This document shows, in pieces, positions 27,743 to 36,714 of a DNA stretch of 64,000 nucleotides. The notes under the pieces were generated by a model, which had not been told where the DNA came from, did not search any database, and saw only the letters and a program-made list of their open reading frames with translations. The stretch is from an uncultured Pelagibacteraceae bacterium. Its GTDB lineage: Bacteria > Pseudomonadota > Alphaproteobacteria > Pelagibacterales > Pelagibacteraceae. Within the stretch, counting starts at the first letter, position 1; each line of letters starts with the position of its first letter. Location: assembly GCA_902595105.1 (NCBI GenBank), contig CACJPA010000002.1:1-64000 (forward strand). Reading direction: 5' to 3'. Position numbers and translations under genes: made by a program.

Positions 27743-30612
27743 TGTTACATAATTCTCAAAAAGATTTTTTAAAAAGGCACATTGGACCTTCAGATGAAGA
27801 TCAAAATAAAATGCTTAAGGAACTTAATTATAAATCACTAGATGATTTAATCAAAAGTACAGTTCCAGAAAAGATCCAACTGAAAGATGAATTAAATATT
27901 GGTGAGTCTAATTCAGAATACGAAGCATTAAGAAAATTAAAAGCGATTTCGAAAAAAAATCAAATTTACTCCAACTTTATAGGGATGGGTTATTATGGCA
28001 CCTATACGCCATATGTAATTCTAAGAAATATTTTAGAAAATCCAGGTTGGTACACTTCTTATACACCTTATCAACCCGAGGTAGCTCAAGGAAGATTAGA
28101 AATGCTGCTTAATTTCCAACAAATGATAGTTGATTTTACAGGAATGGATATCGCAAATGCATCTTTATTAGATGAAGGAACAGCAGCCGCAGAAGCGATG
28201 GGATTAAGTCATAGATTAAATAAAAAAGATAGTAATTTAGTTTTTGTCTCAGAAAATTGTCATCCACAAACAATCGATGTAATACAAACAAGAGCAGAAC
28301 CAATGGGATTAAAAGTACTTGTCGGAAATGAAGATGAAGTAATAGATCAATTAAAGGAAGATTTAGTTTGTGGTATATTGCAATACCCTGGAACATTAGG
28401 AGATATAAAAGATCCTAGTGAAGCAATTAGTAAAATTCATAAAAAAAATGGTAAAGCAATATTAGCTTGTGATTTATTAGCACTTGCTAAATTAAAAACA
28501 CCAAGAGAACTAGGAGCAGATATTGCTGTAGGAAGTTCTCAAAGATTTGGAATTCCAATGGGTTATGGTGGACCTCATGCAGCTTTCTTTGCAACTAAAG
28601 ACGAATATAAAAGATCTATGCCTGGAAGAATAGTAGGGGTCTCTGTTGATAGACATGGAAATAAAGCTTACAGATTGTCGTTACAAACAAGAGAACAGCA
28701 TATCAGAAGAGATAAGGCTACAAGTAATATTTGTACTGCCCAAGCTTTGTTAGCAATTGTTTCAGCTGCATATGCCATTTACCACGGACCAGATGGAATA
28801 AAAACTATTGCAGAAAGAGTTTCTCAATTAGCTAAAAATTTTGCAGATAAATTGAAACAATCTGGATATGAAATTTATTCAGATCATTTCTTTGATACAG
28901 TTACAATTGTAACAAAAGATAAAACTGATCAAATTTATAAAAATGCTTTGGATCAAAAGGTAAACATTAGAAGAGTAAATTCTGAAATGTTGGCAGTTTC
29001 TTTTGATGAAAAGAAAAATGTTTATAGAGTAAATCAATTGTTGAAAATTTTTAATGCAGCTGAGTCAATTAAAAAAGAAGACCCAACAGTAAGTTTACCA
29101 AATTTACCAAAAAATTTATTAAGAACTTCAAAATATTTAGAGCATCCTGTTTTTAATTCATATCACTCAGAGACTGAGATGCTTAGATATTTAAAAAAGT
29201 TAGAAGATAAAGATATAGCTTTAAATAGAACCATGATTGCACTTGGCTCATGTACTATGAAATTAAATGCTACTGCGGAAATGATACCTATTTCGTGGAG
29301 AGAATTAGCAGAGCCTCATCCATTTGTGCCTATTGAGCAGATGGAAGGATATAGAGATTTATTCACTGATCTTAAAAATTGGCTAAGATCAATTACTGGT
29401 TTTTCTGGTGTTTCACTTCAACCAAATGCAGGTGCTCAAGGGGAATATGCAGGATTAATGGTAATTAGAAAGTATCATTTAGATAGAGGTGAAGAAAACA
29501 GGAATATATGTTTAATACCAAGCTCAGCACATGGAACCAATCCTGCTAGTGCACAAATGGTTGGAATGAAAGTTGTCGTTGTTGATTGTGACAAAGAAGG
29601 AAATGTTGATTTTGAGGACTTAAAGAAAAAAGCAGAATTGCATTCTGAAAATCTTGGAGCATTAATGGTCACTTATCCGTCTACACACGGAGTATTCGAG
29701 GAAAAAATTACAGACATATGTGATTTAATTCATAAACACGGTGGTCAAGTTTATATGGATGGTGCAAATTTAAATGCGCTTGTTGGTATAGCAAGACCTG
29801 GAAATTTTGGTCCAGATGTTTGCCACATAAACTTACACAAAACATTCTGTATTCCACATGGTGGTGGAGGACCTGGAATGGGACCAATTGCATGTAAAAG
29901 ACATTTACAAGTTTATCTACCTAATCATCCAGTTGTTAAAGACTGTGGACCTGCCACAGGAATAGGAGCAGTTTCAGCAGCACCTTGGGGAAGTTCAAGT
30001 ATTTTATCAATTTCCTGGATGTATATTAAAATGATGGGTTCTGAAGGTTTAAAATTAGCTACTCAAATTGCAATACTAAATGCAAATTATATAGCTCATA
30101 GACTTAAAGATCATTACCCAATTCTTTATAAAGGTTCAAACGGTAATGTAGCTCATGAATGTATTATAGATATTCGATCTATTAAAACTGAAACAGGGAT
30201 TACCGAAGAAGATATAGCTAAAAGATTGATCGATTATGGTTTTCATGCACCAACAATGTCATGGCCGGTAGCAGGTACAATGATGATTGAACCAACTGAA
30301 AGTGAAAGCTTGTCCGAACTAGATAGATTTTGTGATACTTTGATTAGCATTAAATCAGAAATAGATATGATCAAATCAGGAAAATTTGATAAAGTTGATA
30401 ATCCAATTAAAAACGCACCTCATACAGATATTGAACTAGCTTCAGATGAATGGAGTCATAAATATTCAAGAGAGCAAGCTGCGTATCCTGCAAAATTCTT
30501 AAAAGCAAATAAATTTTGGCCCCCGGTTGCAAGAGTTGATAACGTATACGGAGATAAAAATATTTTTTGCACTTGTCCAAGTATGGACGAGTTTAAAGAA
30601 GATGCAGCATAA
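27742..30612 (+). CDS. gcvP: Glycine dehydrogenase (decarboxylating), P protein
   Basis: 956 residues, the full-length fused form with two half-domains. The PLP Lys is K700 in NLHKTFCIPHGGGGPGMGP; the N-half has FIGMGYYGTYTP and the C-half SSAHGTNPASAQM. It decarboxylates glycine and loads the aminomethyl group onto GcvH. Last gene of the riboswitch-controlled operon; the lipid cluster begins 6 bp later and may share read-through. Confidence 0.97.
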   Translation: MLHNSQKDFLKRHIGPSDEDQNKMLKELNYKSLDDLIKSTVPEKIQLKDELNIGESNSEYEALRKLKAISKKNQIYSNFIGMGYYGTYTPYVILRNILENPGWYTSYTPYQPEVAQGRLEMLLNFQQMIVDFTGMDIANASLLDEGTAAAEAMGLSHRLNKKDSNLVFVSENCHPQTIDVIQTRAEPMGLKVLVGNEDEVIDQLKEDLVCGILQYPGTLGDIKDPSEAISKIHKKNGKAILACDLLALAKLKTPRELGADIAVGSSQRFGIPMGYGGPHAAFFATKDEYKRSMPGRIVGVSVDRHGNKAYRLSLQTREQHIRRDKATSNICTAQALLAIVSAAYAIYHGPDGIKTIAERVSQLAKNFADKLKQSGYEIYSDHFFDTVTIVTKDKTDQIYKNALDQKVNIRRVNSEMLAVSFDEKKNVYRVNQLLKIFNAAESIKKEDPTVSLPNLPKNLLRTSKYLEHPVFNSYHSETEMLRYLKKLEDKDIALNRTMIALGSCTMKLNATAEMIPISWRELAEPHPFVPIEQMEGYRDLFTDLKNWLRSITGFSGVSLQPNAGAQGEYAGLMVIRKYHLDRGEENRNICLIPSSAHGTNPASAQMVGMKVVVVDCDKEGNVDFEDLKKKAELHSENLGALMVTYPSTHGVFEEKITDICDLIHKHGGQVYMDGANLNALVGIARPGNFGPDVCHINLHKTFCIPHGGGGPGMGPIACKRHLQVYLPNHPVVKDCGPATGIGAVSAAPWGSSSILSISWMYIKMMGSEGLKLATQIAILNANYIAHRLKDHYPILYKGSNGNVAHECIIDIRSIKTETGITEEDIAKRLIDYGFHAPTMSWPVAGTMMIEPTESESLSELDRFCDTLISIKSEIDMIKSGKFDKVDNPIKNAPHTDIELASDEWSHKYSREQAAYPAKFLKANKFWPPVARVDNVYGDKNIFCTCPSMDEFKEDAA

Positions 30613-30618
30613 TAATTA

Positions 30619-31857
30619 ATGAAAATTGCTGTTGTTGGCTCAGGTATTTCTGGATTAAGTGCTGCTTATTATTTATCTAAAAAACATCATATAGATCTTT
30701 TCGAGCGAGAAGATCATTTTGGTGGACACTCACATACAATAGATATTTTTTTTGATGAAAAAAAGGTTTCTGTAGATATTGGTTTCATTGTTTTTAATTT
30801 TCAAACTTATCCAAATTTAATTAATTTTTTTAAGGAAAATGATATTCAAATTGAAAAAAGCAATATGTCTTTTTCAGTTTCAGTAGATAATACAAACTTT
30901 GAATATTGTGGAAAAGGGTTGAGTGGAATTTTCTCCAATAAATCAAATTTGTTTAACATAGAGTTCTTAAAAATGTTTTTTGATATAATTAAATTCTATA
31001 AAAAAAGTGATCAAGTAAATGCATCAAATGATAAAATTACTTTAGGTGAATATTTAAAAATCAACAAATTATCTAAAACTTTTATCGATTATCATATAAT
31101 TCCAATGGTATCTGCAATTTGGTCTATGCCTCCTTATGAAGCAAGCAAAATGCCAATTAGTTTTTTCCTTAGATTTTTCCAAAATCATGGTTTGTTTAAA
31201 TTGAAAAATAGACCGCAGTGGTACACAGTAACCAAAAGAAGTAGAACTTATGTTAGCAAAATACTTTCTCAAATAAGTGGTGAACACTACAAAAATTACA
31301 AAGTTACAAGAGTTAAAAGGAAATCATCAGGATTAGATTTATATTATGGTGGAGAAAGCGAATTCTTCGATTATGACAAGGTAGTTTTGGCGACACATGC
31401 TGATGAAGCCTTAAAGTTAATTGAAAATCCAACAGAGGATGAGAAAAATATTCTTTCGAATTTTAGCTATAAGGAAAATATAGCTTACATACATACAGAT
31501 CAGCGGGCTATGCCAAAAAATAAAAAAGCTTGGTCTTCTTGGAATTCATCAATAGATGACAAGAATTTAGAAAAAAATTCAATTACCTACTGGTTAAATT
31601 TATTACAAAATTTAAAATGTGATGAAAATATTTTCTTAACACTAAATCCTTACTTCAATATTGATGAGAAAAAAATATTGAGAAAAGTAAAATTTACACA
31701 TCCATATTACGATCAAAAAGCATTAGATGCTCAATCAGAGCTTATTAAAATACAAAATCAAAAAGATTTACTTTTTTGTGGCAGTTATTTTGGTTACGGA
31801 TTTCATGAAGATGGAATAAAATCATCTATTGAAATGCTGAAAAACCTTAATGATTAG
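30619..31857 (+). CDS. FAD-dependent amine-oxidase-like oxidoreductase of the lipid cluster
   Basis: 412 residues. Rossmann start KIAVVGSGISGLSAAYYLS and the FEREDHFGGHSHTI block bind FAD; a late CGSYFGYGFHEDGIKSS closes the FAD site. It belongs to the NAD/FAD oxidoreductase family that travels with DUF1365 and Cfa-like genes in many proteobacteria. In Rhodobacter-type systems such clusters are linked to singlet-oxygen response and fatty-acyl modification (methylated or furan fatty acids). Overlaps the DUF1365 gene by 8 bp. The exact reaction cannot be assigned from sequence. Confidence 0.85.
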   Translation: MKIAVVGSGISGLSAAYYLSKKHHIDLFEREDHFGGHSHTIDIFFDEKKVSVDIGFIVFNFQTYPNLINFFKENDIQIEKSNMSFSVSVDNTNFEYCGKGLSGIFSNKSNLFNIEFLKMFFDIIKFYKKSDQVNASNDKITLGEYLKINKLSKTFIDYHIIPMVSAIWSMPPYEASKMPISFFLRFFQNHGLFKLKNRPQWYTVTKRSRTYVSKILSQISGEHYKNYKVTRVKRKSSGLDLYYGGESEFFDYDKVVLATHADEALKLIENPTEDEKNILSNFSYKENIAYIHTDQRAMPKNKKAWSSWNSSIDDKNLEKNSITYWLNLLQNLKCDENIFLTLNPYFNIDEKKILRKVKFTHPYYDQKALDAQSELIKIQNQKDLLFCGSYFGYGFHEDGIKSSIEMLKNLND

Positions 31858-32614
31858 TTCTTGTATATATAATGGAAATGTAATCCATAAGAGATTTAAA
31901 CCAAAAGAACATTTTTTTAAATATAAGGTATTTTCACTTTTTATTGATCTATCGGAGTTAAATGAGCTTAATGATAAATTAAAATTTTTTTCTTTAAATA
32001 AATTTAATTTAATTAGTTTTTACGAAAAAGACCATGGTGATCGTGATGGTTCATCTCTTTTTGAGTGGGTAAAAAAAAACTTAATTAATAACGAAATAAG
32101 TACAGATAATATAAAAGTTAAACTTTTATGCTATCCAAGAATATTTGGTTATGTTTTCAATCCATTAAGTATTTTTTTTGTATATGATAAAAATGATAAT
32201 TTAATTTCTATTTTATACGAGGTTAAAAATACATTTGGTGAGCAACACACATATGTTTTTAAAGTGGAGGGACAAAATAAATTAATTCAAAACAATTGCT
32301 CAAAGAAATTTCATGTTTCACCATTTATTGAAATGGATTGTAATTATTTTTTTAGGATATTAAATCCAGAGCAGAAATTGTCAGTTGTAATAGATCAATA
32401 CGATCAAGAAGGAAAAATTCTTTTCGCATCTCAAGATGGTGAAAGATCTGACCTGACAAGCAAAAACTTAATGAATTCTTATCTTAAACACCCTTTAATG
32501 ACATTTAAAATTATCTCTGCGATACATTTTGAAGCGTTTAAATTATGGATTAAAGGAATAAAATTTATTAAGAAAAAATTTAAAATTAAAAATAATTTAA
32601 CGGTAGAAAATTAA
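31850..32614 (+). CDS. DUF1365 family protein of the lipid cluster
   Basis: 254 residues. Family blocks visible: SCIYNGNVIHKRFKPKEHFFKYKVF near the start, CYPRIFGYVFNPLSIFFVY, YEVKNTFGEQHTYVF and KFHVSPFIEMDCNYFFRI. The protein has no known fold-based catalytic motif. It is regularly found between a flavin oxidoreductase and a Cfa-type methyltransferase, as here. Starts 8 bases inside the previous gene and ends one base into the next, so translation is coupled through the trio. Confidence 0.85.
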   Translation: MISSCIYNGNVIHKRFKPKEHFFKYKVFSLFIDLSELNELNDKLKFFSLNKFNLISFYEKDHGDRDGSSLFEWVKKNLINNEISTDNIKVKLLCYPRIFGYVFNPLSIFFVYDKNDNLISILYEVKNTFGEQHTYVFKVEGQNKLIQNNCSKKFHVSPFIEMDCNYFFRILNPEQKLSVVIDQYDQEGKILFASQDGERSDLTSKNLMNSYLKHPLMTFKIISAIHFEAFKLWIKGIKFIKKKFKIKNNLTVEN

Positions 32615-33792
32615 TGTTTTTAAATAACGCAGCAGATAAATTAGTTTTTAAATTCCTTAATAAAATAAGTCATGGTTATCTAGAGCTCACTACACATAAT
32701 GGAAAAATTTTAAAGTTTGGAAATCCAAATGAAAAATTGCATGCAAATATTTCAATTAAAAAATCAAATTTTAATTATAATTTAATTAGAGGTGGTAGTA
32801 TTGGATTTGCTGAGAGCTATATGAGAGGTGAATTTGAAACTGAGAACTTATCAAATTTAATTGAATTAACTGCAAGAAATATAGAAGTCATATATAAATT
32901 CTCAGGACTTCTCGATTTTCCAATAATTAATTTTGTAAAAAATAAAGTAATCAAAAATACAAAAAGTAGAAGCAAAGAAAATATTGCTAAACATTATGAT
33001 CTAGGTAATGATTTTTTCTCTCTTTGGTTAGATAACACACTCACTTACTCTAGTGCTATTTTTGATGATAACTCGAAAAATCTTTCTGATGCTCAAAATA
33101 ATAAATATCAAAAATTAATTGATCTAATTAAACCAAATAATGGTGACAAAGTTTTAGAAATAGGATGTGGTTGGGGAGGTTTTGCTGAGTACTTAGGTAA
33201 AAAATACGATGTCAAACTAGACTGTATTACAATATCAAAAAAACAATTTGAATATGCAAAAGAAAGAATTTTTAATTGTGGTTTAAACGAAAAAGTAAAT
33301 ATTGAAATAAAGGATTACAGAGATCTTAAAGGTAAATATAATTCAATTGCCTCCATAGAGATGATTGAGGCTGTTGGTCAAAATTATTTAGAGGGTTATT
33401 TTAAAACCATTAAAACTAACTTATCTGATGGTGGTAAAGCAGCTATTCAAGGAATTACTATCGATGATAAGTTGTTTGATAGATACAAAAACAAACAAGA
33501 TTTTATTCAAAAATATATTTTTCCTGGTGGTTTTTTACCAAATAAAAATAGTATTAATCGTTATGTTTCTGATAACGGGTTAACTATAAATTCATATATT
33601 TCTTATGCTGACCATTATGCAAATACATTGGCTATATGGAGAAATGAGTTTTTAAAAAAATGGGATTTAATAAAAAATCAAGGTTTTGACCTAACATTTA
33701 AAAGAATGTGGGAGTTTTATCTTTCTTATTGTGAAGCTGGATTTAAGTCAAAAAATATTGACCTGATACAATTTTCAATGCAAAACAAATAA
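32614..33792 (+). CDS. Cyclopropane-fatty-acyl-phospholipid synthase family methyltransferase
   Basis: 392 residues. SAM motif I is VLEIGCGWGGFAEYLG; the family's IEMIEAVG and YIFPGGFLPN blocks and C-terminal HYANTLAIWRNEF are present. The usual Cfa activity adds a methylene group to cis double bonds of membrane phospholipids. Paralogous enzymes in the same gene context methylate instead of cyclopropanating, so either 'cfa' or a methyl/furan-fatty-acid methylase is possible. Third gene of the trio. Confidence 0.88.
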   Translation: MFLNNAADKLVFKFLNKISHGYLELTTHNGKILKFGNPNEKLHANISIKKSNFNYNLIRGGSIGFAESYMRGEFETENLSNLIELTARNIEVIYKFSGLLDFPIINFVKNKVIKNTKSRSKENIAKHYDLGNDFFSLWLDNTLTYSSAIFDDNSKNLSDAQNNKYQKLIDLIKPNNGDKVLEIGCGWGGFAEYLGKKYDVKLDCITISKKQFEYAKERIFNCGLNEKVNIEIKDYRDLKGKYNSIASIEMIEAVGQNYLEGYFKTIKTNLSDGGKAAIQGITIDDKLFDRYKNKQDFIQKYIFPGGFLPNKNSINRYVSDNGLTINSYISYADHYANTLAIWRNEFLKKWDLIKNQGFDLTFKRMWEFYLSYCEAGFKSKNIDLIQFSMQNK

Positions 33793-33809
33793 AAATATTG
33801 GAGATATTT

Positions 33810-34358
33810 ATGCGACATATAAAAATAATTAAGTCAATTTCGTTGATAATTTCATTATTCTTAATTACAAGTTGCTCAATTAATAGCGCTATGAAACCAG
33901 AAGACTTTAAAAGCAAAGAACCAAGATTAATTATTGAGGAATACTTATCTGGAAATGTTAAGGCTTGGGGTGTTCTACAAAATAGATCAGGTAAAGTTAC
34001 AAGACAATTTTCTGCAAACTTAAATGGAACTTGGGATGGAAAACAATTAATTCTTAAAGAAAAATTTAATTGGGACGATGGTGAAATTCAAGACCGAGAA
34101 TGGAAAATAAATAAAATTGATGAGCATAATTACGAAGGAACAGCAGGAGATGTTGTTGGCAAAGCAATAGGATATTCTTATGGACCAGCGTTTAAATTTG
34201 AATATGTTTTATTAGTTCCAGTCAAAGGTAAAGAATTAAAAATAACTTTTGACGATTGGATTTTTAAACAAGATGATAGAGTTGCAATTAATAGAGCAAC
34301 TATGACTAAATTTGGTTTTAAAGTAGCTGAATTAACAGTTGTATTTGTAAAAGATTAA
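33810..34358 (+). CDS. DUF3833-like lipoprotein
   Basis: 182 residues from ATG 33810. A lipoprotein signal ends in the lipobox LITSC with Cys22; the mature part has repeated beta-strand pattern (FSANLNGTWDGKQLILKEKFNWDDGE, WIFKQDDRVAINRATMTKFGFKVAEL), a DUF3833 hallmark. A proper Shine-Dalgarno GGAG (33800-33803) lies six bases before this ATG, which decides the start over an open TTG at 33798. Members accompany Cfa/DUF1365 genes. Likely a periplasmic lipid-binding partner, by context only. Confidence 0.82.
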   Translation: MRHIKIIKSISLIISLFLITSCSINSAMKPEDFKSKEPRLIIEEYLSGNVKAWGVLQNRSGKVTRQFSANLNGTWDGKQLILKEKFNWDDGEIQDREWKINKIDEHNYEGTAGDVVGKAIGYSYGPAFKFEYVLLVPVKGKELKITFDDWIFKQDDRVAINRATMTKFGFKVAELTVVFVKD

Positions 34359-35117
34359 CTATTTTTTTTGATATTTCGTTAATTTTCCAACTAAACCAAA
34401 ATAAACTTTACTCGGTAAAAAACTCAATAGTTTTAATGTGATTGTAAGTGATTTTGGAAAATGTATTTCAAATATATTTTTGTTAACTAAACCTTCATAA
34501 ATCTGATCTGCAGCATACTCAGGAGTTTTTAAAAAAGGCATTTTAAAATCATTTTTATCTGTCATCGGTGTTTTAATAAATCCAGGAGATACCAAACAAA
34601 CACGTACATTGTACCTTTTAAAATCAAAGTACAAACTTTCAGCTAAGTTATTTAAAGCAGATTTAGATGGCCCATATCCAGTTGAATTAGGTAACCCCCT
34701 ATATCCTGCAATTGATGAAACAATAGTAATTATACCGTTTTTTTTATCTCTAAAGTATTGTTCAACTGCTTTAATGCTATTTACAGTTCCAAAAAAATTT
34801 ATTTTAAATACATCTTCCATTTGTTCTACATCAATATCTTTTTCTTTTTTTGGATCCCATGTTCCAGTTGAAAAAAAACAAATATCAATATTTTCATATT
34901 TGTTTTTAATTTCATTAAATACTTCTTTGCACTTTTCTTTATCTGTTACATCTAAAGGAAAACTTGAAATATTTTCATAAGAATTTGAAAGCTCATTTAG
35001 TAATTCGGCTCTTCTTGCAGATACAGCAACATTCCATCCATTACTTGCAAATTTAATTGCTAAAGCTTTACCAATTCCAGTACTACTGCCTGTAATCCAA
35101 ATAGTTTTTTTGCTCAT
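34359..35117 (-). CDS. Short-chain dehydrogenase/reductase
   Basis: 252 residues. TGSSTGIGKALA nucleotide-binding loop near the N-terminus, the NAG-equivalent region FFSTGTWDP, and the Ser-Tyr-Lys triad in VSSIAGYRGLPNSTGYGPSKSAL. Arg-rich region SARRAEL after the second strand suggests NADP. SDRs of this sort recur in the Cfa/DUF1365 neighbourhoods. It is on the opposite strand, convergent with the lipoprotein gene with no gap and divergent from tspO over 8 bp. Confidence 0.88.
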   Translation of the reverse strand: MSKKTIWITGSSTGIGKALAIKFASNGWNVAVSARRAELLNELSNSYENISSFPLDVTDKEKCKEVFNEIKNKYENIDICFFSTGTWDPKKEKDIDVEQMEDVFKINFFGTVNSIKAVEQYFRDKKNGIITIVSSIAGYRGLPNSTGYGPSKSALNNLAESLYFDFKRYNVRVCLVSPGFIKTPMTDKNDFKMPFLKTPEYAADQIYEGLVNKNIFEIHFPKSLTITLKLLSFLPSKVYFGLVGKLTKYQKK

Positions 35118-35125
35118 TTTTTGTT

Positions 35126-35608
35126 ATGTATATATCTAACATGTTTAAAAATAAATTTTTAACATTTATATTGTTTCTTGCTATCACATTCTCTGCTTCA
35201 TTGATTGGAGGTTTAGCTACCATTACATTTAAAGAGCCATGGTATTCATTACTAAATAAACCAACATTTAATCCACCAGATTGGATATTCGGACCTGTTT
35301 GGACCACTTTGTATATATTGATGACAGTTGCAATATGGCTTTACTGGCATACAAAAAATAGAGATATGAATACTGTTTATATTTATTTTATTCATTTAGT
35401 TTTTAATACAACTTGGAGTGTAGTTTTCTTTGTTTTACATAATATGGTTTTAGCTCTTTTAGTATTAATCTTACTAATAGCATTGATAATTAATCTTATT
35501 TTAAGGTTTAAACGCGTCAAGATGTTGAGTGCCTACTTAATGATTCCATATTTACTTTGGTGTTGCTTTGCACTAATCCTGAATACAAGCTTAATTATAT
35601 TAAATTAG
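35126..35608 (+). CDS. tspO: TspO/MBR family tryptophan-rich sensory protein
   Basis: 160 residues with five membrane helices. TspO signature: WYSLLNKPTFNPPDWIFGPVWTTLYILMTVA and FNTTWSVVFF. Family members bind porphyrins and affect oxidative-stress responses; in Rhodobacter TspO tunes photosynthesis genes. ATG 35141 (MFKNKFLTF) is an equally good start. Its position next to the lipid cluster fits a shared light/oxygen-stress theme seen in other alphaproteobacteria, which is inference. Confidence 0.9.
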   Translation: MYISNMFKNKFLTFILFLAITFSASLIGGLATITFKEPWYSLLNKPTFNPPDWIFGPVWTTLYILMTVAIWLYWHTKNRDMNTVYIYFIHLVFNTTWSVVFFVLHNMVLALLVLILLIALIINLILRFKRVKMLSAYLMIPYLLWCCFALILNTSLIILN

Positions 35609-35610
35609 AT

Positions 35611-36714
35611 ATGGATGATGTTGTAGTAATCGGTGGTGGAATAATTGGGGCAGCAACAGCTTATTTTTTATCCAAAGAAGGGAGAAAAGTAAAAGTTATT
35701 GAAAGGGATCCTACTTATAAAACAGCTTCATTTCCATTGTCATTAGGAGGATTTAGAAGGCAGTTTTTTCAAAAAGAAAATATCTTGTTAGGTAAATTTG
35801 CTAGAGAATTTATTTTTCAAATACCAGAATTATTAAAAACAGAAAAAAACCCCAATCCAACTGCAAGTATGGTTACTAATGGCTACCTTTTGATGTTTGG
35901 TCCTGAACATGCTGAAGAGCAATACAAAGCTTTAGAAAATCATAAAGAATGTGATGCAGGCACAAAAAATATTAAAGGCTTTGAGCTATCAAAAGTATTT
36001 CCATACATAAATGATGAAGGTGTTGAGACTGCTACTTATACAGACAACCAAAGTGAAGGTTGGATTGACCCTTTTATGTTTCATAGTGCACTTAAAAGTA
36101 AGGCAATAGAACTTGGAGCAGAATTTATAAAAGGAGAGGTTAAAAGTCTTTCAGAGATAAATGCTAAAACAATTGTTTCTGCAGCGGGTTGTTGGACTAA
36201 AGAATTATTAGAAGATATTCCTGTTGAGCCTCAAAAACACACTGTATTTAGAGTAAAATGTCCAACATATATAAAAGAAATGCCTCTAACTGGTGATTTA
36301 ACTACCGGTGTTTATTGGAGACCTGAGGGCGGTGAGTATTTAGCAGGATCTCCATTATCAGTATTTGGAGCAGATGATTTAGAGCCAGCATGGAATGATT
36401 TTGAAGAATTAGTTTGGCCAGCACTGGCAAAAAGAATACCAGCATTTGAAGAATTAAAATTAACTGGAGGATGGGCAGGTTATTACGATTGTAATAGATT
36501 AGATAATAATGCTGTTGTTGGAAAACATCCTAAGTACGATAATGTTTTTATGGCTACTGGTTTTACAGGAAGAGGATTAATGCAAGCCCCAGGTATTGGA
36601 AGAGCATTAACTGAATTGATTACAACTGGTTCATACCAAACAATCGATATAAGTGATTTTGCAGTTGAAAGAGTGTTAGGCAAAACTGCAAGAAGAGAAC
36701 CTTACGTTTTATAA
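35611..36714 (+). CDS. FAD-dependent oxidoreductase of the DadA/sarcosine-oxidase type
   Basis: 367 residues from ATG 35611 (MDDVVVIGGGIIGAATAYFLS, GxGxxG start). An FAD-site C-terminus (VFMATGFTGRGLMQAPGIGRALTELI) closes the fold. This DAO superfamily includes glycine oxidase, sarcosine and dimethylglycine oxidases and FOXRED1. There is no fused folate domain. The frame is open to 35557, inside tspO, but the Rossmann strand starts right after Met 35611. A secondary or D-amino acid is the probable substrate; sarcosine would tie it to the creatinase at 48.6-49.9 kb, but nothing proves this. Confidence 0.85.
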   Translation: MDDVVVIGGGIIGAATAYFLSKEGRKVKVIERDPTYKTASFPLSLGGFRRQFFQKENILLGKFAREFIFQIPELLKTEKNPNPTASMVTNGYLLMFGPEHAEEQYKALENHKECDAGTKNIKGFELSKVFPYINDEGVETATYTDNQSEGWIDPFMFHSALKSKAIELGAEFIKGEVKSLSEINAKTIVSAAGCWTKELLEDIPVEPQKHTVFRVKCPTYIKEMPLTGDLTTGVYWRPEGGEYLAGSPLSVFGADDLEPAWNDFEELVWPALAKRIPAFEELKLTGGWAGYYDCNRLDNNAVVGKHPKYDNVFMATGFTGRGLMQAPGIGRALTELITTGSYQTIDISDFAVERVLGKTARREPYVL

